Source of the DNA: Paludibacteraceae bacterium
GTDB taxonomy: Bacteria > Bacteroidota > Bacteroidia > Bacteroidales > Paludibacteraceae
NCBI GenBank assembly: GCA_017450685.1
Contig: JAFSTB010000028.1
Span: 23,682-87,681 of the forward strand
DNA: 64,000 nt
Reading direction: 5' to 3'
Positions 45,468 through 54,643 of the stretch are shown here, one piece after another. The position numbers and the translations under genes are program-made. The notes under the pieces are model-generated. The model made no database searches, had not been told where the DNA came from, and worked only from the letters and a program-made list of their open reading frames with translations. Position 1 is the first letter of the stretch. Each line of letters opens with the position of its first letter.

Positions 45468-46732
45468 AACTGCCTGTCAAATATGTCGATCGTCCGTTTT
45501 GGATGATGTACTTCGCCCTGCTGATAGTGGCGATGATAGCGCTTTTCAGTGCTTCCAGTGCTGAAATATTCAAGCACGGCTCTATCTTCCATACCATCGG
45601 CAAACAGGTCTTCTTTTGGATTTTGGGTTTAGGGTTTGTTGCCGTACTGCAATATATACCCAGTCGCCTACTCCGCAAATCAGGGTTCATCTTTTGGGTT
45701 ATAAGTATGATATTGCTCTATTCACTGCTTATACCTCATAATCCGTTTGCAGAGACACACGGTGAAGCCACCAGATGGTTCAATCTCCGTCCGATAGGTA
45801 TTCCTCTTACCTTCCAACCGTCAGAATTAGCGAAGTTCTCGTTAGTGCTGTTAGTGGCAGACTATCTATCACGAATTGAGACAGAGGAAGACGGCAAGAA
45901 GTATTTCTTCCTCACATTGGGTATAACCGCCGTCACTATCCTTCCTATCTTGCCCAATAACCTGAGTACCTGCATACTCATTTGCGGTGTGGTGTTTATA
46001 ATGTGGTTTTTGGCTCGCGTGCCGTGGAAATATCTGTTGGGCATAGTCAGTATTGTGTTAGCTATCTTGTTGTCAGGCTATTTCTACGTGGAGTATGCCT
46101 ACATCAAACCTCATGTTGAGATTAGTTCCACACACCCTCTTAAACGTGCCGTCACTTGGGTAGGTCGCGTTGACGCTTTCCTTGAGCAGACCGATGAGAC
46201 TGACGAAGAGTTTGAGGCAAATATGAAAGATAAGGACCACTATCAGCGTTCACTCTCCAACACCGCCATCGTCTTAGGCGGCAAGACTCCTTTCGGTGTC
46301 TTCCCTGGCAATAGTCAAGAGCGTGATTTTCTGCCTATTGCCTACGCTGATTATATCTTTGCCATTATGGTTGAAGAGACCGGGATAGTAGGTGCTGTCT
46401 TCATCCTTTTCATCTATCTGGCTATACTCTTCCGCGCCTGCTATATCTCTTCACGATACACTGACTACGGTTCGATGCTGATGATGATGGGTATGGCACT
46501 TATGATCACCTGTCAGGCATTAGTGTCGATGGCAGTGGCTGTGGGTATAGGTCCGGTAACGGGACAACCGCTACCTCTCATTTCAGCAGGTGGCACCAGT
46601 GCTGTCATCACAAGTCTGTATTTCGGCTTTATGTTTGCCGTGGCGCGCGAACAAAAGGCGTTGACTGACCGACAAGCACAGGTGCAAAAAAGCAATATAA
46701 ACGATATACCTGAATTTAATTTAGAAGTATGA
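45464..46732 (+). CDS. ftsW: Lipid II polymerase / cell division protein FtsW (SEDS family)
   Basis: 422 residues with about ten membrane segments. SEDS hallmarks are visible: ALFSASSAEIF near residue 30, a WFNLRPIGIPLTFQPSELAKFS motif (about 105-126) and GPVTGQPLPLISAGGTS near residue 370, with the long periplasmic loop (about 215-290) typical of the family. It polymerises septal glycan strands with FtsI. ATGA-type overlaps with murD and murG indicate one operon. Confidence 0.94.
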   Translation: MKLPVKYVDRPFWMMYFALLIVAMIALFSASSAEIFKHGSIFHTIGKQVFFWILGLGFVAVLQYIPSRLLRKSGFIFWVISMILLYSLLIPHNPFAETHGEATRWFNLRPIGIPLTFQPSELAKFSLVLLVADYLSRIETEEDGKKYFFLTLGITAVTILPILPNNLSTCILICGVVFIMWFLARVPWKYLLGIVSIVLAILLSGYFYVEYAYIKPHVEISSTHPLKRAVTWVGRVDAFLEQTDETDEEFEANMKDKDHYQRSLSNTAIVLGGKTPFGVFPGNSQERDFLPIAYADYIFAIMVEETGIVGAVFILFIYLAILFRACYISSRYTDYGSMLMMMGMALMITCQALVSMAVAVGIGPVTGQPLPLISAGGTSAVITSLYFGFMFAVAREQKALTDRQAQVQKSNINDIPEFNLEV

Positions 46733-47835
46733 AATATCTTATCAGTGGTGGCGGCACGGGCGGACATATCTTCCCTGCCGTCAGTATTGCCAATGCCTTG
46801 AAGGCATTAGACAAGGAAGCCGACATCTTGTTTGTTGGTGCATTAGGTCGAATGGAGATGGAGCGTGTACCTGAAGCCGGTTACCCTATAGAGGGGTTGC
46901 CCGTTCGCGGATTCGACCGACAAAAGCCGTGGAAGAACATTTCCGTTGTTTGGGATATGCTGCGCAGTATGGTGCAAGTGAGGAAGATTATTCGCCGTTT
47001 CCGCCCTGATGTGGCAATAGGTGTAGGCGGTTATGCCTCCGGCGCTGCTATGAAAGTGGCGGCACGTATGGGCATTCCCGTTCTCCTGCAAGAGCAAAAC
47101 GGCTTTGCCGGAGTAACCAACAAACTGCTGCGCAACGATGCTAAAAAGATATGTGTGGCTTACGAGGGGATGGAACGCTTCTTCCCTAAGGATAAACTGC
47201 TGCTAACAGGTAATCCGGTGCGTCAAGACTTGGTTAACGGCGACAAAGAGCGCGCCATCGCTTTCTTCAACGACACCTTCGGCACACAACTCACAACCGA
47301 CCGTAAGACACTGCTCATCATTGGTGGCAGCCTCGGAGCAAGAACCATCAACGAAAGTATTATCGCTGCCTTGACAGAATTGGCGAAAACAGACATACAG
47401 GTTATTTGGCAGACAGGTAAGGTCTATTACGACAACTGTATGCAAGCCTTCAACAACATACCCGAACTGAAAGAGAAGATGGTATGTACCGCTTTTCTGA
47501 AGAATATGCCTGATTGTTATGCACTTGCCGACCTCGTTATCTCTCGTGCCGGTGCATCATCCATAAGCGAGATATGCTTGCTGGGCAAACCGTCAATACT
47601 GGTACCTTCACCTAATGTGGCAGAAGACCACCAGACACATAACGCTATGGCATTGGTTAAACGCAACGCGGCTGAGTTAGTGCGCGATAAGGATGCTATG
47701 AACACACTAATGAGCGATGCCTTGCACCTTATAGGCAACGACACACGACTCAAAACATTGGCTCAAAACGCAGCACAAATGGGCATGCCTGACTCCGCCA
47801 AACTGATTGCGCAAGAAGCAATGAAACTCATTTAA
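46729..47835 (+). CDS. murG: UDP-GlcNAc:lipid I GlcNAc transferase MurG
   Basis: 368 residues. GGGTGGHIFPAVSIANAL at the N-terminus, VGVGGYASGAAMKVA (about 100-114), LQEQNGFAGVTNKLL (about 121-135), GGSLGAR (about 201-207) and the C-terminal acceptor SRAGASSISEICLLGKPSILVPSP (about 271-294) match MurG. It makes lipid II on the inner face of the membrane. In most Bacteroidota the next genes are murC-ftsQ-ftsA-ftsZ; here menA follows after 21 bases. Confidence 0.96.
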   Translation: MKYLISGGGTGGHIFPAVSIANALKALDKEADILFVGALGRMEMERVPEAGYPIEGLPVRGFDRQKPWKNISVVWDMLRSMVQVRKIIRRFRPDVAIGVGGYASGAAMKVAARMGIPVLLQEQNGFAGVTNKLLRNDAKKICVAYEGMERFFPKDKLLLTGNPVRQDLVNGDKERAIAFFNDTFGTQLTTDRKTLLIIGGSLGARTINESIIAALTELAKTDIQVIWQTGKVYYDNCMQAFNNIPELKEKMVCTAFLKNMPDCYALADLVISRAGASSISEICLLGKPSILVPSPNVAEDHQTHNAMALVKRNAAELVRDKDAMNTLMSDALHLIGNDTRLKTLAQNAAQMGMPDSAKLIAQEAMKLI

Positions 47836-47856
47836 AACAAACATTGATTTTTAATT

Positions 47857-48744
47857 ATGACACTTTCCGCTTGTATTCAGTCGTTCCGTCTTCGCACCCT
47901 GCCATTGTCTATGTCAGGCATTATTTTGGGTGGCGGACTGGCTTATCACTATCTGACGGCAAACCAAACCTTCTGCTTAACACACTATTGCCTCGTCTTT
48001 TTCCTCGCCCTACTGACCACTCTCAGTCTGCAGATCTTGAGCAACTTGAGCAACGAGTTAGGCGATGCCGACCACGGCACCGACGATGGTCAGGATGCTC
48101 GTGTGGCATATGGACTGCAAAGCGGTGCCATCACCTACAAAGAGATGAAAATGCTCATACGTCTTTTCGTAGGCTTATGCATCGTCTTCGGCACTGAATT
48201 GGTATGGACAGCCTTCGGCACACTGCTCAGCGTACGCAGCGTTGTCTTCCTCGGTTTAGGTCTGTTGGCTATCATCGGCTCTATGACCTACACCTTAGGC
48301 AAATACAACTACGGTTATCACGGCTTTGGCGACTTAGGTGTGTTCCTCTTCTTCGGCTTGCTCAGCACTATGGGCAGTTTCTATTTGCAGACCTACACAC
48401 TCACCACTGATGCTCTTCTCTCAGCAGTGGCTATTGCTCTGCCTATAGTAGGTGTACTCAATCTTAACAACATCCGCGATATGGATAACGACCGCGCACA
48501 CGGCAAACATACCTTTGCCGGATGGTTGGGAAAGAAAGGCGGCAAGATATACCACACCTGCTTGATTGTGTGCTCACTTGTTATCTTCACCTGCTTGGGG
48601 CACTATCTGACCTTGCTGGCATTGCCCGTGCTGATATGGCACTTAATATACATTTGGCGGCACGAGGATGGAATGCTCGACCGCCAAATGCCTGTCTTAA
48701 TGTTCACTTCTATCGCCCTTGCCATTTTGGCAGCGATAATGTAG
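47857..48744 (+). CDS. menA: 1,4-dihydroxy-2-naphthoate polyprenyltransferase MenA
   Basis: 295 residues, about eight to nine membrane segments (UbiA superfamily). The two Asp-rich motifs are present: NLSNELGDADHGTDD (about 65-79) and NNIRDMDNDRAHGK (about 208-221). It attaches the isoprenoid tail in menaquinone synthesis, fitting an anaerobe with fumarate respiration. It lies directly downstream of murG, so it shares the dcw transcript. It converges on the minus-strand gene at 48780 with only 35 bases between them. Confidence 0.92.
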   Translation: MTLSACIQSFRLRTLPLSMSGIILGGGLAYHYLTANQTFCLTHYCLVFFLALLTTLSLQILSNLSNELGDADHGTDDGQDARVAYGLQSGAITYKEMKMLIRLFVGLCIVFGTELVWTAFGTLLSVRSVVFLGLGLLAIIGSMTYTLGKYNYGYHGFGDLGVFLFFGLLSTMGSFYLQTYTLTTDALLSAVAIALPIVGVLNLNNIRDMDNDRAHGKHTFAGWLGKKGGKIYHTCLIVCSLVIFTCLGHYLTLLALPVLIWHLIYIWRHEDGMLDRQMPVLMFTSIALAILAAIM

Positions 48745-48779
48745 TGACCTTTATCTTATAGAGTTTTTTGCCTGCTACC

Positions 48780-50267
48780 TTATCTTTTAGCAGACTGTGT
48801 GAGAACGTCCAAACCGCGTGCAACCACGATGGCAAGGGCGTTTCTCGTATTATCTGTCATAGTGAGAGTGAGGTTCAACTCATTGTTGCGCTCTGCATTG
48901 AGTTCAACATAGTCGGCTTGGCGAAAGAAGTTGATAAGACTCTCATAGTAGTTCTTACGATAAGTTCTCAGATAATTAGCCCTACCGCTTTCTTGGGCTG
49001 CTACCTTTTTCTCCACAATATCCGTAAACAACGACATATTAGCATAGGCATACAACATATCGGACCCTTTCACTTTGTACGGGCGTTGTGTGTTCTTTTG
49101 CATTTGGTAGTTCTTATCCGTCGAGATAACCGTTATCTTCTCATCACCTGCGTATGCCAAAGTACGCGGCATCTCTTCCTCAAAGGCGTTCAGCATCTCA
49201 TCCATCGCTTTTTTAGGAGAAGGCAGTACTATTGTTACAGAAGGGTCATCTATGCTTTCTTGTGCGTATGCAGCCACTGCAGCCGTTCCGTTAAGCGTCT
49301 GTATATAGTCGGCTACCACTTGCATTATCGGAGCCATCTCTCCTTCCATATACGGTTTGAGTGTCTCACCTGCCATTTGCCAATAAGCAGCACCGTCCAA
49401 ACCAAGAGCCGCTACACATAACAATTGCTCGGAAGGCAAGTAGTCGAAATAAGCCTCGTCGATTTTCTTAGCATTGTACGATACGATGTCTTCGTTGGTA
49501 CGTGCAAACAGTCCCATACGGATAGCACCCTTATCAAAGTTAAGGTTAGCCATCAGTTGCGATTTCATCAGTTTGTCGTATGCCTCCTTCACTTGGGGTG
49601 TTTGTGCCAACGCTTGGTTCTCTTCCACAATCAGTTGCCATATCACTTCCTTTGCGTTTGCAGGGATGGCAGCGGCATTGAACTCAAGAGCGATATCACC
49701 CTTGTGCGAATTCATAAACTGACCTGCCTCAGTGTCAAAGAAGTTATTATCGGTATTCTCTTTAGAGAGCAGTTGTTTGAGTGTATTGGACGATGCCATA
49801 CCCATCAACAGCACTTTGTCTGTTATAACACCGCCAAACTCACTGTCCATACGGAAGAAAGTCATCTTGTCCTCTTCAGAAAAAGTTAACTTATAGTCGT
49901 CATCGTCCAAGGCATTGATCAGTTTTTTCTTGTTGCTGACGGGCATGAGGAAGAAAGGAATAGGCTGTTTGTCAATCATACAAACAAAAGCGTACATAGG
50001 GTTCATAAAGTCAATTCCGGTCTGACGAGGGTTATTCACCAACTCTTGCACTTCTTCCAAGAGTTCGTTGTCCATTTGAACTTCCTGCATAAACTGCATG
50101 AACGCCTCTTTTTGATTGGGCAGGTCGGCTTTAACAGCCATCTTGCCTAAGTTCAGTTCACTCACCAAAACAGCATCTGAAGGGATAACTTTTCGGTATT
50201 CATTCTTACAGCCCACTAATGCAAATGCCACAAGGACTGACAACAAAAGAGAGAAAAAATGTTTCAT
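48780..50267 (-). CDS. DUF4836-like lipoprotein
   Basis: 495 residues with a lipoprotein signal peptide (MKHFFSLLLSVLVAFALVGC, acylated Cys20). The opening after the cysteine, VIPSDAVLVSELNLGKMAVKAD, matches the Bacteroides DUF4836 family (IPxDAxxVVxxDLxxLxxKxx). The rest shows repeated FxRMDSEFG- and NTxKQLL-like segments and an acidic composition. Function unknown; it should sit in the periplasm or on the cell surface. It is the last gene of the minus-strand run that starts at nusB. Confidence 0.82.
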   Translation of the reverse strand: MKHFFSLLLSVLVAFALVGCKNEYRKVIPSDAVLVSELNLGKMAVKADLPNQKEAFMQFMQEVQMDNELLEEVQELVNNPRQTGIDFMNPMYAFVCMIDKQPIPFFLMPVSNKKKLINALDDDDYKLTFSEEDKMTFFRMDSEFGGVITDKVLLMGMASSNTLKQLLSKENTDNNFFDTEAGQFMNSHKGDIALEFNAAAIPANAKEVIWQLIVEENQALAQTPQVKEAYDKLMKSQLMANLNFDKGAIRMGLFARTNEDIVSYNAKKIDEAYFDYLPSEQLLCVAALGLDGAAYWQMAGETLKPYMEGEMAPIMQVVADYIQTLNGTAAVAAYAQESIDDPSVTIVLPSPKKAMDEMLNAFEEEMPRTLAYAGDEKITVISTDKNYQMQKNTQRPYKVKGSDMLYAYANMSLFTDIVEKKVAAQESGRANYLRTYRKNYYESLINFFRQADYVELNAERNNELNLTLTMTDNTRNALAIVVARGLDVLTQSAKR

Positions 50268-50289
50268 AAGTGTTTGAAATTTAGTTGGT

Positions 50290-51171
50290 TTATGGTTTTA
50301 GTTTAGAGTTGAGAGAAGTTTTTGAGTTGAAAGTTGAGAGTTTTAGAGTTTTATAGACTATTTCTTTGACGTATTGCGCCCATTCGACAGGCGTTCGCGA
50401 TTGGTCAAAAGTAGTGTAAGGTATAGGCTGACCTATACGAGCCGTGAAATGCGAACCCTTGGCTTTATACATCTCGTCAGCAAGATAAAGCATCTCAATA
50501 TTGACCTTTATGCCTAACTTCTTACGCCAATATGCCAACTTATAGAAGAAATTGGAGTTCTTACCTTCAAAATAGATTGGCACTATATCACGTTTATACT
50601 GCACTGCATGACGGATGAACGATTTTTTCCAGTCGAGGTCTCTTATCACTCTACCCTCTCCTTTGATATCTTGCAGTCGGGAGCAAGCACCTGCAGGGAA
50701 AGTGAGTATATCCATATCCGACTCCCATAACTGCTGATGTTTGAGTGCATACTCACGACTCTGTTTGCCCACTTTATTAACCGGCACAAAAATGCCGTTA
50801 AGCGGCTTGATATACATAAGCAGGTCGGTAACAATAAGTCGCAGGTTATACTGTCGTTGCTCACCCAACATAAGCGCAAGCACTATACCGTCTAATCCGC
50901 CCAAAGGGTGATTACTGACGAAAAGCAACGGTTGGTCGGTCTGAGGGATATTCTCCACACCGGTTATATTGTAGGTGCAATGCAAGCCTTCGGTCAGGTA
51001 GATACGCGCAAAATCAAAATCGTAGATGTCGGTATGCGTCTTCAAAAACTCGTTCATCTCGTCCTGATGGACAATCTTTTTAAGCCAGTTGATGATGCAT
51101 CGCGGCACATATCTGCCCGGTAGTTTGGCACGCACCGCAGCCTCCACATCTATTGTCAGCGGTTCGCTCAT
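50290..51171 (-). CDS. Phospholipid/glycerol acyltransferase (PlsC-like)
   Basis: I use the ATG at 51171 (MSEPLTIDVEAAVRAKLPGR), which overlaps the stop of the DUF4494 gene as ATGA; the frame is open further up to 51225. The 293-residue protein has the acyltransferase motif FVSNHPLGGLDGIVLALML (about 87-105), in which NHPLGGLD stands for the usual HxxxxD, then PVNKVG and FPAGACSR (about 160-167) for motif III. The substrate is unknown. The last ~16 residues (LSTFNSKTSLNSKLKP) are encoded by a spacer repeat and are probably an accidental extension. Confidence 0.85.
   Translation of the reverse strand: MSEPLTIDVEAAVRAKLPGRYVPRCIINWLKKIVHQDEMNEFLKTHTDIYDFDFARIYLTEGLHCTYNITGVENIPQTDQPLLFVSNHPLGGLDGIVLALMLGEQRQYNLRLIVTDLLMYIKPLNGIFVPVNKVGKQSREYALKHQQLWESDMDILTFPAGACSRLQDIKGEGRVIRDLDWKKSFIRHAVQYKRDIVPIYFEGKNSNFFYKLAYWRKKLGIKVNIEMLYLADEMYKAKGSHFTARIGQPIPYTTFDQSRTPVEWAQYVKEIVYKTLKLSTFNSKTSLNSKLKP
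50293..50355. repeat. AGTTGAGAGTTTAGAG spacer repeat overlapping a gene end
   Basis: Units such as AGTTTAGAGTTGAGAG, GAGTTGAAAGTTGAGAG and TTTAGAGTTTTATAG follow one another. The run covers the end of the acyltransferase gene, where it codes for its odd Ser/Asn/Lys-rich tail. The same element type fills the ftsI-murE gap. Confidence 0.6.
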
Positions 51172-51581
51172 ACGGCACGCAATACTTCGATAATGGGTGA
51201 ACGGGCTATTGATACTATCTCGCAATCAACGGCTTCGAGGTTCTTTTGCAACAACTTCTGAGCCTTCTCTATATCGCTTGCTTCCACCAAAATACTGACA
51301 GCCTTGCGCGACTCCTTACCGTTATCTTCCACCGTAATCATCTCCACACGTGCCTTGTACCAACGGTCACCTTCCTCCGAAGGGAAGATGTCAAAATACT
51401 GTGCTTTATTGCATTTGGGCACTTCCACATCGCCGAAAATAAAAGGCTTGATGGATTCGATAAGACGCGTTTCTACATCAGCACAAGTCAGACCTTCTAC
51501 AAGATAGGTCTCTTTCACCTTACCGGGATTATCCTCTCCCGTCTGTCGGTCATAATGAACCTTGATTTCGTAAAATAACAT
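51168..51581 (-). CDS. DUF4494 protein
   Basis: 137 residues. The start MLFYEIKVHYDRQTGEDNPG and the pattern VKETYLVEGLTCADVETRLIE with the C-terminal EKAQKLLQKNLEAVDCEI match the small cytoplasmic DUF4494 family of Bacteroidota. No catalytic residues are apparent. It overlaps the acyltransferase by 4 bases and follows the phosphatase-type gene after 20 bases. Confidence 0.85.
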   Translation of the reverse strand: MLFYEIKVHYDRQTGEDNPGKVKETYLVEGLTCADVETRLIESIKPFIFGDVEVPKCNKAQYFDIFPSEEGDRWYKARVEMITVEDNGKESRKAVSILVEASDIEKAQKLLQKNLEAVDCEIVSIARSPIIEVLRAV

Positions 51582-51601
51582 ATTGAGTTGTATATTAAAG
51601 T

Positions 51602-53089
51602 TTAATGTTTATCTATCAGTTGCAATATCCAACCTGCTATCTCCGTGGCTTCGGCTGTTTGGTCAGGCAGACTAAGAGTATGTGAATGAGTGAGATAGAG
51701 AAGTGGCACGGTGGGTTGTTGTTCCATTACCTTGTCTATCGTCTGCTGTTCGTTATAAGCCAATTGCCACCCTGCTTGCAGGTGGAAGATCACGTCACCG
51801 GCATTTTTCTTGCTAACGGTAGCGGCTATCGTCGGGTCTAAATATGCAAGGTGTTGAGGTTGAGCGATACGCACCCCCTCAAAATCCATCAGGAAATCCG
51901 CCACCTGTTGTTGAACGGTTGGCAGCAACATCTGTTTCTGTTCAATCAGCGGTCGGTTGAGATAGAGCGAGGTGCCGTACCCGCCTATCACCCATTGTCC
52001 TTGCCCATACAGAGCCATCAGGTAAGCGGAGGTAAGCGCAGAGGCTTGGTCGGTATAGAATGTCTTGACCGGCATACGTGAGGCTGCCAGTGTCTGCAAC
52101 GATATGCCCTGACGCGGCACACCTACCACAAAGAAATCCACATTCTCTTTTCCTACTGCTCGCTGCAACTGCTCAATAAGGAAGCCAAGGTCTTGATTGA
52201 GAGCCAAGTACATATCCTCTTGTTCGGCTGAGGCAATATAGTCGCTTTTGGCTTTGGGCGTTCGTGTGGTCATCTGCACCAGCAATAGGTCTGGTGTGTC
52301 GTCACCACCCAAAACAAACGTCTCACGCAGTTGCAGTGTCATCTCCACTATAAGGGTATTGATAGCGGGTGTGTAATGCAACGGCTCGTGTGTACGATAG
52401 TGAAAACCGTTCTTTTTCTGTTCATTATCCGTAGGTGACATATAAAGGGGGAAGTCCATACGCGGCATCCACTCTTGGTCTATAGCTCGTTGTATGCGAC
52501 CTGACACATTACACTCGTCAGCCACGGCAGGCAGTCCGGCAGGATAGAACGATGTTGTTCCCCACTGCTCGGTCATAGGGTCCAACCAGCAACAACCGTC
52601 GGCGGCATGACCTGCCATCAGAATAGTGGTGGCAGGAGTCTGACCGACTGCATATATATGTGCATTCTCGCCATATCGGAAACGGAAACGGTCGGCTATG
52701 GCAGGTGCTAACAATGCTCGTGGCGACAACGGTCCGGTGGCACTGATAGGGGTCTCGGCTTTATCTTCCAAAACAGGGTGGATAAGTCGGTCAGAACGTG
52801 AGAAACAACTGTCCATAGCGATGCCGTGGATATAAGGTTGCTCACCTGTTAAAAGCGTAGCCACGGTCTCGCAACCGCCATACACCTCATTATCAAAACT
52901 CACAGTTGCCTTTTCGGCTTGTTCGACAAGCAGACGAAGACCACCTGCACGAAGATAAGGCTGCAGGCGTTGAAGGTTGTCTTGCCGTAATCCGTCAACC
53001 ATAACCACAACAGAAAGACGTGGTGCTGCTTGCAACAAAGAGGACAGACAAAGGGCAATCAGCGTAATATATAGATAAGTCGTGCGCAT
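51602..53089 (-). CDS. Secreted alkaline phosphatase superfamily protein (nucleotide pyrophosphatase/PafA-like)
   Basis: I use the ATG at 53089 (MRTTYLYITLIALCLSSLLQ), which gives a signal peptide; the frame is open further upstream. About 495 residues. LSVVVMVDGLRQDNLQRL (about 25-42) is the first metal-binding segment; GGCETVATLLTGEQPYIHGI (about 73-92) holds the nucleophile, with Thr where serine is an alternative (ETVATLLTG); later HAADGCCW and VGVPRQG are not the usual DHG/HG metal ligands, so activity may be altered. Probably periplasmic. It overlaps the DUF4105 gene by 31 bases. Confidence 0.8.
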   Translation of the reverse strand: MRTTYLYITLIALCLSSLLQAAPRLSVVVMVDGLRQDNLQRLQPYLRAGGLRLLVEQAEKATVSFDNEVYGGCETVATLLTGEQPYIHGIAMDSCFSRSDRLIHPVLEDKAETPISATGPLSPRALLAPAIADRFRFRYGENAHIYAVGQTPATTILMAGHAADGCCWLDPMTEQWGTTSFYPAGLPAVADECNVSGRIQRAIDQEWMPRMDFPLYMSPTDNEQKKNGFHYRTHEPLHYTPAINTLIVEMTLQLRETFVLGGDDTPDLLLVQMTTRTPKAKSDYIASAEQEDMYLALNQDLGFLIEQLQRAVGKENVDFFVVGVPRQGISLQTLAASRMPVKTFYTDQASALTSAYLMALYGQGQWVIGGYGTSLYLNRPLIEQKQMLLPTVQQQVADFLMDFEGVRIAQPQHLAYLDPTIAATVSKKNAGDVIFHLQAGWQLAYNEQQTIDKVMEQQPTVPLLYLTHSHTLSLPDQTAEATEIAGWILQLIDKH

Positions 53090-53985
53090 AAATGAAGTGA
53101 GGGTAAAACCAGTAGTCGCCAATTGAAGCCGACTAAGGGATGAATGGAGAAGAATGTTAAGAAGATGGTAATCGCGATAAGACATAAATAGACAATGCCT
53201 AACACTATGTCCACCGCTATTGTCAGTTTACCTCTTTTTCTGTCATACCACGAAAGTACTGCCAAAGCAATAGCAAAAAGGCACAGATAGAGATAGACCG
53301 ATTCCCACCATTGTACAGGTTTTATGACGAACGGTTCGGCATTGGATTGCAGCACCACCGGTGTACCGTCATCGAAGGTGGCTTGATCCATATAAAGCAT
53401 CAACTCTTCTGGCAAGAAAAGTCGGCTCTCACCATACATCGGTCGGTCGGAGCGCCTGCCGAATATCATGTTTATCAAGGCATTGATAACGGTATGAGGA
53501 CGAGTATAATGCTCTATGAACCTGCGATATGTATTACCCTCATTTCCAGCATACGGGGAACGGATACTATCGCCGGTTATCTGCTGTAGCAGACGGAAAG
53601 GCCGAGTACAACAATTGTCCTCAACAAAGTTATACAGATAGTTGCGGTTCTTGGGGCGTGAACCTGTCATTAGCGATGTTATTAAACACTTCTTTTCGCT
53701 TTCCGTCAGGTTCAACTTTTGCGCATAGACAGGACGTTTATCCACTATGTATTCATACATAAACATCTCTGTCGATTCGTAAGTGAGCATATAATAGGTC
53801 TCACCCTTTACGAACTTATAATAGAAATGTTCGGTATTAAAAGAGAAAGTGCCATAGTTGAAACATAGGTCTAAACCTTGCTCTGTATCCATCACTCTCA
53901 GAGCTGTATGACCATACTGTTCGTATAGTTGTTCTCCGGGAGCACAGGTAAGAAGCCAGACATATATAGCAAGCATTTTAAGCAT
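53059..53985 (-). CDS. DUF4105 (Lnb N-terminal periplasmic domain-like) membrane protein
   Basis: 308 residues (a second ATG is at 53976). CAPGEQLYEQYGHTALRV (about 14-31), FNYGTFSF (about 42-49) and YLYNFVEDNCCTRPFRLL (about 115-132) match DUF4105, a cysteine-protease-like papain/NlpC-type fold in which Cys and His are candidate catalytic residues. The last ~90 residues hold three membrane segments. Such proteins sit in the envelope of Bacteroidota; substrate unknown. It overlaps the PAP2-like gene by 8 bases. Confidence 0.83.
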   Translation of the reverse strand: MLKMLAIYVWLLTCAPGEQLYEQYGHTALRVMDTEQGLDLCFNYGTFSFNTEHFYYKFVKGETYYMLTYESTEMFMYEYIVDKRPVYAQKLNLTESEKKCLITSLMTGSRPKNRNYLYNFVEDNCCTRPFRLLQQITGDSIRSPYAGNEGNTYRRFIEHYTRPHTVINALINMIFGRRSDRPMYGESRLFLPEELMLYMDQATFDDGTPVVLQSNAEPFVIKPVQWWESVYLYLCLFAIALAVLSWYDRKRGKLTIAVDIVLGIVYLCLIAITIFLTFFSIHPLVGFNWRLLVLPSLHLCARLIYILR

Positions 53986-54625
53986 AGACTACAAGCACTG
54001 GTAATGAAACAGAAACGATACCTAAAACGAAACCTGCCACCACTTGCAGCGGCGTGTGTTCACCTAAATAGAGCCGAGCATACATCAAAAATAGCGATAG
54101 TACGGTCAGAAGACATAAAGTGTCAATAGGCAGCACCGATGCATATAAGCCATAACCTACCACTGCACCCAATAGTCCGCCCATTGCGGTCAGATGAGCA
54201 GAGATCTTCCATCTTCTGTTTATGAGCAGCACCACAGTTAAGGCTATCAACGCTCCCATTGCCACCAAAGGAAGTAAGAGATTAGGAACGGATGAATCGG
54301 CAAAGAGCGTCTTCAATGAGAAGAACCACGCCACATAACTCATTGCAGTTACTATATAAGGCAGTCTGCGTTCACGCCTGTCACTCATAGTGAAACCACT
54401 GACATGCTTACGCCAAACAAGCCAACCAATACACAGCATCGGCAAAAGACAGGTAAAAACAAAAGTACCGCCACATAAAACCAACCACACATAAACAGAA
54501 GACTCTGTATGCTGCATCCGGCTCAACAACACACTGCAATAAAGAGCCATACCATAGGTCGGAATAAACATAGGATAGAGTATGACACTCAATGCCTTGG
54601 CTGCTATATGTGGAATAGTATTCAT
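53978..54625 (-). CDS. PAP2-like integral membrane protein
   Basis: 215 residues, about six membrane segments. Relics of the PAP2 phosphatase motifs can be seen: KISAHLTAMGG (about 150-160) for the SGH box and ARLYLGEHTPLQVVAGFVLG (about 182-201) for the RxxxxxHxxxD box, with Gln in place of Asp. The first motif (KxxxxxxRP) is not clear. A lipid phosphatase is possible but it may be catalytically weak or inactive. Confidence 0.75.
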   Translation of the reverse strand: MNTIPHIAAKALSVILYPMFIPTYGMALYCSVLLSRMQHTESSVYVWLVLCGGTFVFTCLLPMLCIGWLVWRKHVSGFTMSDRRERRLPYIVTAMSYVAWFFSLKTLFADSSVPNLLLPLVAMGALIALTVVLLINRRWKISAHLTAMGGLLGAVVGYGLYASVLPIDTLCLLTVLSLFLMYARLYLGEHTPLQVVAGFVLGIVSVSLPVLVVYA

Positions 54626-54643
54626 TTCAAAGAGGTGCAGTTG

